Assembly: GCF_963675165.1 (NCBI RefSeq)
Contig: NC_087391.1
Location: forward strand, 949,001-1,013,000
DNA length: 64,000 nt
Direction of reading: 5' to 3'
Source: Halichondria panicea
Taxonomy: Eukaryota > Porifera > Demospongiae > Suberitida > Halichondriidae
Part shown: positions 1-10,831 of the stretch, piece after piece
How positions within the stretch are numbered: position 1 is the stretch's first letter
Layout of the letters: every line of letters begins with the position of its first letter
Translations under genes and position numbers: made by a program
Notes under the pieces: model-generated
Databases searched by the model: none
Seen by the model: only the letters and a program-made list of their open reading frames with translations
Told to the model about the DNA's origin: nothing

Positions 1-47
1 GGACAAGTACAAGAATTGCATGTGATCTGTACTCCTATGTTACTTAC

Positions 48-593
48 TGCCAGCAATAAGGATTCCGATGGCTCCTCCGAGGTTTATGATGGATATGATG
101 GTCCCCTGTATGGTTAGATTGTGGCGAGTACGATTGCGGTGAATGTAATATAACATGCATGTTTCATGGCCAGCTATTATCTAGATACCATAAATTAAAA
201 AGCATAAGGTATAAGCACTAAACATGTACATGAAATAATGATGAAAGGAGCCTCACCAAAATAAGACGACTGCCTTCCGTGAGATGCGACGTCTCTGTAC
301 AACTTGCGTTTGTGGAACTGTTCCCCAGATCAAAGAACTCCAGAAATCCTGAGAAGTTCTGCAAACCATTGACAGACCTGCACAATACACATAAAATAAA
401 TTATATACCTAGATAGTAGAGGAGGTACTCTAGTCTACTATCTATGCTAGCTAGTAGCCTAGTACCTGCGTTCAAGCATGCAACACCTATCTACAGTATG
501 ATTATGTTACCCAATGCCGTATCCAGCCAAGTAAGCCCCCAGGGCAGCAAAGAATGCCACAAAAGAAACGTAGGCCCAGTCTCTGCCTGCCAT
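48..593 (-). CDS. SLC2-type sugar transporter, second copy, first three exons (partial)
   Basis: Three exons match the start of the complete gene at 6409-9676: exon 1 at 511-593 (start MAGRDWAYV, first membrane helix), exon 2 at 257-377 and exon 3 at 48-105 (a membrane helix with a GGAIG motif). Splice sites and reading frame are intact and the base changes are mostly neutral. Exon 4 onwards lies outside the left edge, so completeness cannot be judged. The family moves hexoses or related small molecules across membranes with 12 helices. A working tandem paralogue or an assembled second haplotype are both possible. Confidence 0.75.
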
Positions 594-819
594 TGAGTTG
601 ATCAGACCTAGCTACCTAGAACACTCTGCCTAGAACAAGAGATTGAACAGACCATGAAATTGACAAAGGGACACATTTTAAGTGATCATGCGAGGTCGAT
701 CATAGATCTACCACTAATTACTGAAGTACCACGCCCCCTTTGCAAGGGTCAATTTTCATTTGCATAACTTTTGAGCTGTTGTTGAATACACATAATAACG
801 AATGCATGCTATGTAAATG

Positions 820-1932
820 TCAAATGTCCTGAGGCTTCAACAGCAGACAGGAGAATGCGTCCTGCAGCACTCTCTGACAGGCGTAGGCAGGGACAAACCC
901 ACTGCCAATGTGGTGTTCCTCTAGACACCTCATATTCAACAAGTACCTATTAAACACACAGCATCAAAAATGAATGGGTAATTGTCTCAAAGAGCATGAT
1001 TTACGAAATTAATTGAGGCTTGTACTAACAGTGTAGGCTTCGTCCCACGAGATATTTACAGCACAAGACTACTTATGCTGCTTACCCAAAGCTCTCCATT
1101 TCCTCTAGCTCTGGAACGCCCGGCCCCCATGTTGACAGAAGGAGGGGCTGGTAGCTGTATACTTTCCCTTGACTCATAGGTAGTGGGTCAAACACTGTCA
1201 TGCCCTGTGAGCAGCGGAAATGTTGAGCTACATTTAACACCCATTGTGAGCATTCTATAGCTATAGAGCTATAGTGCATCTTAGTTGGTTGAACGGAGCA
1301 GCCAACCATGACCACTAATTGCATTAGTGAAGTAAAAATGTATACATAGTTAGTGTCCTACGCAGGCCTGAAGGGTCTATTGACTGAGTAATTAATTAAG
1401 GAGCGAAAGTGGGTGTGGGGACGAGGCTAATACACAGTGTGTGGGTGTGGGGACGAGGCTAATAGTGTGTGAATGAGGTGTTCATGGTTAGCTGCACTCT
1501 AACTTGTACGTACAACATTTTAAAGTCCTCAGTAATAACGATGTACTACTTGGACTGATACAATATGAAAATACAACAACAACAAAAAACAAATTGCTAC
1601 CCCCTCAGGCTACAGAGCGTAGTACGAACACACTGCGTTAATCAACACAATTGCATACTTAGTAACGGAACTAATAGATGGGTGGTTTTTGTAGTATGTA
1701 GAGTGGTATTGCAGTGTGGGTGACCGTGTATAAGAGATAATTATTATGAAAATGTGTAGCACTGCTATCCCTGAAAGCAACAACAATAACAACATACCAC
1801 AAGAGCGTGATGAGAGGGGAGTAAGGTGTCCTTCTTAGTGGCAACAGTCTCTGATGACTCCTCCCCTGCTGTGTTACCAGAGACAGCTGCATGACTGGCC
1901 AACACTTCACTGGCAGGTCGGTCAGAGTATAT
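820..1932 (-). pseudogene. Truncated MAT1 (CDK-activating kinase assembly factor) copy, exons 6-8 only
   Basis: Exon 6 (1798-1932), exon 7 (1086-1204) and exon 8 (820-946) match the C-terminal half of the complete MAT1 at 10832-14470, including the conserved motif [10 protein letters not shown] and the terminal [10 protein letters not shown] segment. No RING or coiled-coil exon lies upstream: past 2140 the sequence changes to unrelated repeats. The remaining exons have open frames and good splice sites; the exon 6 donor here is GTATGT, better than GTGTGT in the complete copy. Without the RING and middle domain it is most likely a duplication remnant, unless transcribed from a foreign promoter. 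Confidence 0.8.
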
Positions 1933-2140
1933 CTGCAGGGTAGTGTGGGTATGTGTGTGTGGACAGAGTATATCTGCAGGGTAGTGTGGGTATGTGTGTG
2001 TGGGCAGAGTATATCTGCAGGGTAGTGTGGGTATGTGTGTGTGGGCAGAGTATATCTGCAGGGTAGTGTGCATGGGTATGTGTGTGCATGTGGACAGAGT
2101 ATATCTGCAGGGTAGTGTGGGTATGTGTGTGTGGGCACAA
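1926..2140. repeat. 41-bp minisatellite, about five units, containing MAT1 splice acceptors
   Basis: Tandem units of about 41 bp built around AGTATATCTGCAGGGTAGTG followed by a TGTGTGTG run. On the minus strand each unit ends in a polypyrimidine-like stretch plus CTGCAG, the 3' splice site used by MAT1 exon 6. The same array with four units lies at 11949-12100. Confidence 0.9.
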
Positions 2141-2489
2141 GTTTAAGTAAACAGCTTTCCAAGCACCTTAGCTAAATATTGGAGCAAGCACAACAATTCT
2201 ACACCCTAACATAACTGCCTAGTTGGGATGCTGGTATAAGAGCTTTGCAATGCATATATATCACCGACAGCTTGTGCATTACCGGATCATAGAAATAGGG
2301 TGATGGGCTCTTGTAAAGTGTATCTAGAAAGTGAAACACTAGAAACACTAGTGTACGTGATGTCATTGTCGATGTGTAATGACAGTTATCACTGTAATGG
2401 AATGAAATATTGGTATTACAGTCCGAAAGCCATCACTGATCTTCATCTCCACATTGATGTGAAACTATTTGCTTTCAGAAAATCTTATA

Positions 2490-2745
2490 ATCATTGAATT
2501 GTTCCCAAACCATGCAGGGGGTGGGGGGGGGGTTGCAGTTGATATCTTTCAACAGCTGTTTAACTTTAGTATCATTGATCTCTCCAATTTCAATGATTTT
2601 TTCTGAAAGCTGCCAAAGACAAATGATGTGTTTAAATCCAAAATTTTGTTGGGACCATAATTTGTTGGCCTGGACCATGGTATTTGGCATTTTTCCATCT
2701 CCTAAACATTGATATTCATCAACGGAATTTAAGTTATGGCAGCTG
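2490..2745. repeat. Dispersed repeat family R1, partial copy
   Basis: Shares long stretches with 30296-30590 and 40803-40990, for example the segment reading roughly AATCCAAAATTTTGTTGGGA and the end AAGTTATGGCAG. The copy at 30296 is the fullest and is a foldback, with a TTCTAAGCTTT arm present in both orientations. This copy is half-length. No coding potential. Confidence 0.75.
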
Positions 2746-2749
2746 AAAT

Positions 2750-3454
2750 AGTAGACTGGAAACCACGCCCCTTTCTTTAGGGAAAGAGACTGGCCAGGTG
2801 ACTATCAACGACTTGTCCCAACGGAATGCTTGGAATGTAGTGTGTGCATGAATGCGTGGGAGATATCTAAACCACAATATTGCATAAATTTTATTATAAG
2901 TGAGTATTAATATTTTTAGCTGTACAGTTGCAGTATCAATTTTATGTCTACTTACTGCTAGCTGTTTGGATATAAGTTGTATATCAGTACTTCTCCAATG
3001 AAGCAATTCGCTATAACCTGGCTGGCTACAAGGCCACTGCAAAAATAACAGACAGAAGTAGCAGAGATATATTTGTCTCTCTGCCAACTGGTTTATGGAA
3101 AGTCCCTTTGCTTTGCCCTATTGCCAGCAACATTTGAGTTTCTATTACAGCGGTATCATTGCCACAGACAGGACAAGAACTAGGTAATCCAGGTGACAGC
3201 TAGCTCCAGACTTGGACATAGTTTTGCAGCAGTTGACTTATGATTGAAATTAAGTTTGATAGGTGGCTGAGCTAGCTAGCTTGCTAGAGTACAGTAGATC
3301 TAGCTAAAGAGTATACTAAACCGCAACACTGGTGACCACACCCTTTTCCCTGAACCACTTCCGCAAAATTCAGTACGCAATGAAGACAAGTCGTTGATAG
3401 TCACCTGGCCAGTCTTTTTCCCTAAAGAAAGGGGCATGGTTTCCAGTCTACTGA
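2750..3454. mobile_element. Inverted-repeat element (MITE) with about 65-bp terminal arms
   Basis: The left arm (2750-2817) returns in reverse complement at 3385-3454; both contain the ACTGGCCAGGTGACTATCAA core and the CTTTCTTTAGGGAAAGAGAC-like segment with small differences. The 570-bp interior has no credible protein. The superfamily is not assigned because no clear target duplication was found. Confidence 0.75.
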
Positions 3455-3527
3455 AATAGTGGGCATACTTCAAGGCTATAAATTTTTGTTTTTCGCTGAT
3501 TAATTAAGTATGTATTCCAATGTGCAT

Positions 3528-4100
3528 GCATGCGCCCTAGTCTGGGGGCCAGACCTTTTTCTCAGAGGGGGGAGGGGGAAGAGAGAAAGAAGGTCTGGAG
3601 ACTCTTGCAGCACTTCCGTTAGCCTCGATCCCAGGCCGCACTTCCTCGAAGAGTGGGCCTGGTATCGACTGCTTGCGCATGCGCTAATCTTCCGCCGGTA
3701 TCTGGCGGATCCGGATAACAACGTTTATGGTCAGTAAAACAGTGATGTCACAACAAACGGAAGTGGATTAAAGGAAGTAGATAGAAGGTTCCATTGAAGG
3801 TTTCTAGCCCATCTGATAGTATTCTGAGATATTGGAGGTTATAAAGAAGGAGTAAATGTAGCAATACTCTCATTTCATTGGCTGTATCTAAATTCCATTG
3901 GCTGTAATCCAAATTCCAAAAGGCAATACTCGCATTTTATTGGGTTAAAAAATCACATGACATAGGATATGCATTTCATTGGCTCTGGTCACATTCCGCT
4001 AGAGCACACGGAAATGCTGCAAGAGTCTCCAGACCTAATCCTAGCTCTCTTGATTTTGCCCCCGAGCTATTAGGTCTGGCCCCCAGACTAGCATGCGCCC
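3528..4100. mobile_element. TIR element with 10-bp target duplication
   Basis: Element 3538-4090 begins TAGTCTGGGGGCCAGACCT and ends with its reverse complement. It is flanked on both sides by the exact 10-mer GCATGCGCCC (3528-3537 and 4091-4100). A second inverted pair, AGAGTCTCCAGACCT and its complement, lies just inside. The interior contains a smaller copy of the TAGCCTCGATCCCAGGCC repeat. There is no transposase, so it is non-autonomous. A 10-bp duplication fits Mutator-like elements (usually 8-11 bp) best. Confidence 0.8.
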
Positions 4101-4607
4101 AATGGCAAAAATTGAATCAGCGAAATCCTTTCTACGGTCTTTTCTGTGTACAGTCAGCAATAATTAAAGGGATTAGCCTTGATTCCAGGCCGCACTGAAG
4201 ATTATGCGCATAATTATTGCTGAATCAGCATTATTTTTATTTTTTGCAAAATATTCGTCATGCCTAGCTGGGTGGGGCTCGATCTGCAGCTAACGCTGCT
4301 TTGCCTGCAAGTAGTGCTCACTAGTTAGAGTTGTGCCAAGAAGTATTGTTTAGTGCTGGTAGTTTCAGTACTTAGTAAGCGTGCAAAGACGGAGATAAAT
4401 GTCTCACTGACGACAATTGATCAATTCGGCAGCTCACTTCTCATGACCACCACTCCGTCCGCAAGCGAGTTATTCTTTCCAAATTTTTGGGAGCTGTTAC
4501 TTTCTTACCCATCTGTAGGTCCATGTAGTTAGTTTTGTGCAAAATCGTCTTGTGCTTCGAGCAATAGCCGCCGATTATAGGTATCTGGCAAAGATCGGTT
4601 ACTTACT

Positions 4608-4730
4608 CTACATTGACACCTAAAATAGCTATTAAATTATCCTGGCCTCACAGACTCACAGCTTATGACCACACACATTAACTAGTAGCTTGAGGTTTGG
4701 TTTCTGGTAGGAGCTTGTCTTACAACGAGG
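4608..4730 (-). pseudogene. Stray copy of MAT1 exon 1 with adjoining intron
   Basis: About 123 bp match 14331-14453, covering the MAT1 exon 1 region that encodes [14 protein letters not shown] and NVCGHKL together with its donor site and the start of intron 1. Because intron sequence is included, this is a DNA-level duplicate, not a processed copy. The first six codons are replaced by other sequence. It is a non-functional fragment. Confidence 0.75.
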
Positions 4731-4943
4731 ATTGGCAGTGGGTTTGCCCGTGTTTAGCAATAATTATTTCTTAATTAACTCATGTTCAAACTGTTTCATC
4801 AAGAAACTGGCTGAACAGATAGTTTATTTAGCCTTTTCTCTATTTGTATCTCTCATTTCATAACCCATGAACATTTTAATGAATGAATATTGTCATTTTA
4901 AAAATTGCACTATTTCTACGTTTCACCGCTCTTTGTCTGACTG

Positions 4944-4979
4944 ACTAAGTAAGTGAGTGAGTGAGTAAGTAAGTAAGTA
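4944..4979. repeat. Short (AGTA/AGTG)n tandem repeat
   Basis: A run of AAGTAAGTGAGTGAGTGAGT type tetramers. No other feature is associated with it. Confidence 0.8.
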
Positions 4980-5455
4980 TTACAAAGTGCTTCTTCAGAT
5001 TTGCGATTGCTTCCACGAGGCAGATGACCTCTCAGTCTCTATTTCTCTTACCTAGACAATTCCGCCATCTTTAATGACTCAGCAATTGCGTTGTGGCCAA
5101 AATAATAGATAGGCGTGGCTAAGAAACCGTGTGCTGAAAATCAGTGCAGCAGTGCTTTTCCAGAGCCCGAGGTGCTCTAGCTCCCTTTCTCTGACAGGCA
5201 TGCTATACGCACTGGCTAGATATCATGCTCTTAATTTAAAAGCTAAAATGGCTGTCATTTATAATACTGATTCACAAATTCAACATATCAAGCAATACTG
5301 ATTACTCATTACTGAATTATTAGTCCAGAGATATTCGAGAAGATGTCTGATTAGTCTTGTCTTCTCTTCTTGAACTTCTGTACTGCCTCTTGACATTCCA
5401 CTTATGCATGTCATAATACGTAAATTTATACTTCTGTACTGAAAAAGAAAGGGAA

Positions 5456-6351
5456 TCCGACTAGAAAAACATTTGCAATGTGAAAAATTGCTAGGATTGG
5501 CCAGGGAACCACAAAAAAGCGTGGAAACAAGAAATCAGACGAGAGCATAACTCCAGTCCGTTACAACGTCATGAACATGTACAATGCATAGTATATACAG
5601 GGCCGTAGCCACCAACTTTAGAGTGGTCAGGTTGTTATGAACGCGCGCCGAATTTGTTGAGGCCGCGCCCATTTCCGGTATCTTTGGTAACGCCCCTTCT
5701 CTACTGGCCTATAATTGGACTAGACTCTGTTCAGCTTTAAAGCTTAGCCCTAACACAAATGTTACAGAACACAACATCTTGATTCTTATATCATGATGGA
5801 GAAACAGCAAAGTTGTATTTGGCAAGACCACAGAACTGGTTTGGACTTTCCAAATGATCGCTTGGGGAACAAAAAATGGTTAGCTGGATGGTGAGCTTAG
5901 TCTGGAAGACTTGGAAGGGATTTTCTCTCGCCATAGTAATGATAGCATGTAGACTAATAGTGGATCACTTATAATTCTAGCATGCTTGCATGTTTTGCAC
6001 TGCAGAAGAAGTTCACTGCATTTTTTGTCCATTATGTGTTTACTGTAGTGACGACCATTGCCTATTCACCTCGGCAAAAGTGGTCAGGTTGAAACCTGAC
6101 TAACCTGACTGGTGGCTACGGCCCTGTTTAATATAGACTGTGTTCCAGATCCATCTACCATGCAGCTTCCATCCACCACATCATTCCATGCAGGTCACCA
6201 GTACAGCCCGTGCATGTCACTACGCATGGATGGACTGTGTATACCTATGCTCAAGACTCCATGTATTAGGAACATCAATTCAGTACAAATCACATGATTA
6301 TATATGCCAATCCTAGCAATTTTTCACATTGCAAATGTTTTTTTAGTCGGA
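5456..6351. mobile_element. Inverted-repeat element with 46-bp arms, host for a nested hAT-like MITE
   Basis: The arms at 5456-5501 and 6306-6351 are reverse complements over 46 bp with one mismatch (start TCCGACTA, inner end GCTAGGATTGGC). Inside sits the separate element 5598-6126. The right arm ends 58 bp from the transporter stop codon on the minus strand, so the element probably occupies the transporter's 3' flank or UTR. Confidence 0.8.
5598..6126. mobile_element. hAT-like MITE, copy 1
   Basis: Ends in CAGGGCCGTAGCCACCA and its reverse complement, a terminus typical of hAT-related MITEs. A second copy is at 23471-24015, in the same orientation and highly similar along its length. A clean 8-bp target duplication is not visible around this copy. 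No protein is encoded. Confidence 0.8.
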
Positions 6352-6408
6352 TAAAAATAGAACTGAACTGATTAATTTTGATGAAATGCAACAGCACAAT
6401 GACACAGA

Positions 6409-9400
6409 TCACACAGTTGTTTTGTGTTTCCCATGTTCCTCACAGTCTTTGTCTTTCTCCATATCACTTCTTCTCTGAGAACTTGACTTCTCATCTTCCC
6501 TGGGTTTAGGCTTACCACCTGTTAACACTACTCCATTGTCTGTCCTGCTGACATCAGTTGAGAGGCTTTTAGGTCTTCGGCAAAACCTGTGCGTGAATGC
6601 AAATCAGTGCTTAAAACACATGTAGGTATGCATTCAAAACATACAAGCAAGCTATAGCACTCAAAAAATAACAACAACTTCACACCGAAAGAAACTAGCA
6701 AGTCCAATTCTTTCCAACCAGGGCTTAGCAAATATCTTCTCCATCTGCTCAAGACTAACACCCTGTAAACAGAACATTCAGTTTAGAACAAAATTATCCA
6801 CCTTGTCACAAATACCTTTGTCTCGGGTAGAAGAAACAGATAAAACACAGCTGCAACTATGTTGATTATACTAATCATGTAGAGGGAACCAAAGGCTTTT
6901 ACAGTAGCCAAAATGGAGGGGAAGGATTGTGTGAAGAGGTATGTCGCTCCATAGTTCATTGTCGTGGCAATAGCAACCACAACACCTATACAAATAATAG
7001 ACTTTGGTATAGAAGCGTACACTCGACTGTGAGCTCACCTCGTCCCTCCAAAGGAAATATCTCACTGGTGACAACCCACGGAATCACACTGCAAATCAAA
7101 GAGTAAAGCCTGTAGCAATATTGACTAAGTGATCAACTTACTACCAGGTGGATGAGTAGACTAACATAAAGAGGCAGACCAGACACACAACAATATAGCC
7201 AACGACATCATTATTCTCTTCCTCCAAGTTGAAGGCAAAGACTAGTGTAGCAGCTGTTCCAGTGAGGAGAAACATAATCACAGCGCCTCCAACCAACATA
7301 GGCTTTCTGCCAAGCTGCAATAATAATTATATATCAAGTAAATACGGTACATTGATTTTTTTGACAATCTACTTCTGCACCTTCTCAATAAAGAGTGTTG
7401 TGAAGATGGTTCCACAGAGACTCATTACTCCAATCACAATTGCAGTGACAAACGGAGCAATCCCCAGAGAACAAAACAACGGCTCAGAATAGAAACTGTA
7501 CAAAAATTTAAGGGGCAATATTAAAAACAGCAGAAAAAGGAGGCTGGCTGTCACCGGCATGGTGTACACTAACCAAGACTCACAAAACTGCTGTTCCACA
7601 GCCAGCAGCAAAAAAATGAAGTGGTATCCCAAGAAATACTCTGTAGCAATTTACAGAGGTAATATCAATAAATATTATTATACTAATACACAATCACCTC
7701 TTCAAGATCTTCCATTTTAATATGGCTTTAATCTCCTGAATGATACTTAAATTCTTCGCTGACTCCAAACTCTGTCTAATGTCCTCTAGCTCAGCTTCAA
7801 TTCCCTCCTGTCCCAGCTTGGAGGAAGTTTGTCTCAGCACTTCTCGTGCCTCTGACTCTCTCCCATTCAACATGAGCCACCTGCATGATAGTAATACTTT
7901 ATGTACGTATGTTAGATGAGACTAACTAGCTCACCTTGGGGTCCTGGGCATCAAGGTCATGCCGAGAATATAGACACACCCAAATATAGAAGCCAGTATA
8001 CGAGACACTCTCCAACCAATAGGCTTGTCAAACAATATGATGTTGGTGACATAACCAGTTAAAACTCCCAATGCTATGGTTGGGCCAATGAGAGAGGTCA
8101 AGGCCCCTCGGATGTGCTTGGGAGCTATCTCAGCAATGTACACAGGGCCAGCCAAATAGAACACGCTGTGGAAAATATCACGTTAGCTCTAAGTTTAAAT
8201 ACTACAATGCAGGACAATAAGATCATAATACACAATAACTATGAAGTAACGAGACTCAGTACACAATGCGTGCAAACATACCCATATCCCAATCCAGCAA
8301 TGAGGCGACCCAAAATTAACATCCTGGACACAGAACAAAAAGAATGTGTTAACAGTTTCGAAGTAATGAGTATTCAATAATTACCAAGAAGCTCCCTGAA
8401 CAGCTGCACTCTGTATGGATCCTCCAAGAACCACAAGCACTCCTGACATCACAAGAGTTATTTTACGGCCAAAGTAGTCGGCAGGCTCTGTGCATTGTGG
8501 ACGAGTACAAGAATTGCATGTGATCTGTACTCCTATGTTACTTACTGCCAGCAATAAGGATTCCGATGGCTCCTCCGAGGTTTATGATGGATATGATGGT
8601 CCCCTGTATGGTTAGATTGTGGGGAGTACGATTGCGGTGAATGTAATATAACATGCATGTTTCATGGCCAGCTATGTTATAGTTATTGACTGGTTGACTA
8701 GTCAACAACTGATTTATTTACTGCAAAAATAGAAAAACAGTCATTTGAACATCAATGGAGACAGTCAAGCTTGCTCTCATAGCCACTTATGCCGCAGTTA
8801 TAACAGTCAGGTATGATAGCTAGCTAGCTACTACTTTCTCCCAAGCAGCTAGGTTCTACTGAAGCCATACACTTTGACCAGACCCGCCCACCATATCCGC
8901 AGCTGCAGTTTTGCATTGCACAAGTCTACCAACATTGCTCTGTACTCAACTCCTCTAGCTCTACCTCTGAGCCACAGCCTTGACTAGAAACATAGAGCAA
9001 GAATTCAACTGCAGTGTTTCAGGCCTCCTGAACATGTAATAAGTAGCTTAGACTGCTAGCCAGCTAGCTCAGGTCAATATGACAATAGCATAGCACAAAA
9101 CAAAGTGTACAAAAACTTTTTGCATGTATAATTGCTATTTTGCTGTGTACAAATTGTCAAGATGATTCAAAAGTTTAATAGTGCTTGTAGGAAGTAAAAA
9201 TATGGCTCATATTCACTGGAAATCACCTAGGATACGGAGTGAACCAGTAAATAATATCTAGATACCATAAATTAAAAAGCATCAGGTATAAGCACTAAAC
9301 TGTACATGAACTAATGATGAAAGGAGCCTCACCAAAATAAGACAACTGCCTTCCGTGAGATGCGACATCTTTGTACAACTTGCGTTTGTGGAACTGTTCC

Positions 9401-9676
9401 CCAGATCGAAGAACTCCAGAAATCCTGAAAAGTTCTGCAAACCATTGACAGACCTGCACAACACACAGAAAACAAATTATACACCTAGTACCATAGATAG
9501 TAGAGGAGGCACTCTAGTCTACTATCTATGCTAACAGTAGCCTAGTACCTGCGTTCAAGCATGCAACACCTATCTACAGTATGATTATGTTACCCAATGC
9601 TGTATCCAGCCAAGTAAGCCCCCAGGGCAGCAAAGAATGCCACAAAAGAAACGTAGGCCCAGTCTCTGCCTGCCAT
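6409..9676 (-). CDS. SLC2/GLUT-type sugar transporter, 14 exons
   Basis: Exons (high to low): 9594-9676, 9333-9453, 8546-8603, 8385-8487, 8282-8323, 7935-8165, 7698-7880, 7584-7640, 7381-7495, 7142-7314, 7039-7088, 6816-6985, 6686-6762, 6409-6586; about 546 residues, normal for the family. Major-facilitator sugar-porter marks are present in order: helix 1 (AFFAALGAYLAGY), a glycosylation-prone first outer loop, DYFGRK, GRLIAGLGYG, PVYIAEIAPKHIRGAL, a charged central loop, EKLGRKP, TSEIFPLEGRG and PETKGVSLEQME, then a Lys/Ser-rich cytoplasmic tail. It should carry hexose or a related polyol at the plasma or an internal membrane; substrate cannot be read. The usual QQ-S-G-N motif of helix 7 is replaced by HFFAAGCGTAVFFYSEP, so specificity may differ from classical glucose carriers. 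Exon 2 encodes a Cys- and Asn-containing loop. It lies downstream of MAT1 on the same strand. Confidence 0.9.
8676..9251. mobile_element. Inserted element in transporter intron 2
   Basis: Absent from copy A, where the flanks join directly at about position 174. The ends carry an imperfect inverted repeat, TTATTGACTGGTTGACT on the left and the complement of TTATTTACTGGTTCACT on the right. The 575-bp interior has no open frame of interest. It was inserted after the duplication or lost precisely from copy A. Confidence 0.65.
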
Positions 9677-9815
9677 TGAGTTGCTCAGACCTAGCTACCT
9701 AGAACACTCTGCCTAGAACAAGAGATTGAACAGACCATGAAATTCACATTTTAATTAAGTAGTGATCATAATTATGCGAGGTACGCGTCGATCACGTCAT
9801 AGATCTACCACTAAT

Positions 9816-10743
9816 TACTGAAGTACCATCGGATTGGCCAACCCCACCGCCTCCAGGCTCACTTCGCTGCCATAGAAGAATACAGCTACACAAGGGAGCA
9901 TTCCATGATGCTCTAAGTCTTAGGTACAACTGGCAGCCCATCCGCACCCCGCTATCGTGTGCTTGTGGAGCCAAGTTCTCTGTAGAACACGTCCTCTCCT
10001 GCCCTAAGGGTGGCTTCCCCTCACTAAGGCATAATGAAATCAGGGACTTGACTGCTAATCTCCTAACTGAGGTGTGCAGCAACGTCAGTATTGAACCAGA
10101 GCTGCAACCTATCTCTGGAGAAGCGCTCAGAGGTGCTACATCTAACTCTCAGCCAGGTGCAAGACTGGACGTCGCTGCAAATGGATTCTGGGGAGGACGC
10201 TTCCAAAAAACATATCTAGATGTCAGAGTATTCAACCCTTTTGTCCCCTCCAATTCTCACTCCAACCTTACAGCCTGCTACCGCAAACATGAATTAATAA
10301 AAAAACGTGCCTACGAGCAAAGGATAAGAGAAATTGAGAATGCCTCATTCACCCCACTCGTTCTCTCTGCCACCGGAGGTCTTGCTGTTGATGTTGAAGC
10401 GACCGTTTTTTACAAAAGACTTGCCTCCCTACTTGCAATGAAATGGGATCAACCCTACTCCTCCACCCTGTCCTGGCTACGCTGCCGCCTAAATTTTCTT
10501 TACTAAGATCAGCAATCCAGACATTCGTGGTGCCCGCTCAAGCGTTGGTCAAGCCATGAAGACACCGCCCCCTATTGACCTGGCTATGTCAGAACTGCAA
10601 ATCAACTGAACTCAGCATCCACATAGTAATTATTTTTGGCATTATTTTTCCTTTTCCTTTTTTTTTGTCTAGCTTTGTACCCTCTAACCTTTACATGAAA
10701 AATTAATAGCCATAAAAAATAAAAAAAAAATACTGAAGTACCA
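9816..10743 (+). mobile_element. 5'-truncated non-LTR retrotransposon with 13-bp target duplication
   Basis: The insert 9829-10730 is flanked by TACTGAAGTACCA at 9816-9828 and 10731-10743 and ends in an A-rich tail (10721-10730). Copy A has a single TACTGAAGTACCA at the matching site. One frame is open from the left junction to the stop at 10504-10506 and carries a CxC..H...C knuckle (CACGAKFSVEHVLSC), KGGFPSLRHNEIRD, then GARLDVAANGFWGG and YLDVRVFNP. Similar C-terminal regions follow the reverse transcriptase in some sponge and cnidarian retroelements; the D...D-x-R pattern resembles a restriction-like endonuclease fold, which is inference. The reverse transcriptase itself is missing, as in ordinary 5' truncation. 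Confidence 0.85.
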
Positions 10744-10831
10744 CGCCCCCTTTGCAAGGGTCAATTTTCATTTGCATAACTTTTGAGCTGTTGTTGAATA
10801 CACATAATAACGAATGCATGCTATGTAAATG

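Larger units (their letters stand above)
1..2140. repeat. Segmental duplication, copy A (continues left of window)
   Basis: This block is nearly identical to 8499-12095. It carries transporter exons 1-3, the transporter-MAT1 spacer, MAT1 exons 8, 7 and 6 and the minisatellite just beyond. Copy B has two extra inserts, at about 8676-9251 and 9829-10743, that are missing here, so this copy shows the sites before insertion. Homology stops in the 41-bp minisatellite, which suggests the right breakpoint is in or near that repeat. The left limit is outside the window. Mismatches are scattered single bases and short indels, as expected for a fairly recent duplication or for two haplotypes assembled in tandem. 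Confidence 0.9.

Noticed and set aside
1671-2162. Frames with [14 protein letters not shown] repeats
   Set aside because: Products of the 41-bp minisatellite in wrong frames; the real coding use of this region is MAT1 exon 6.
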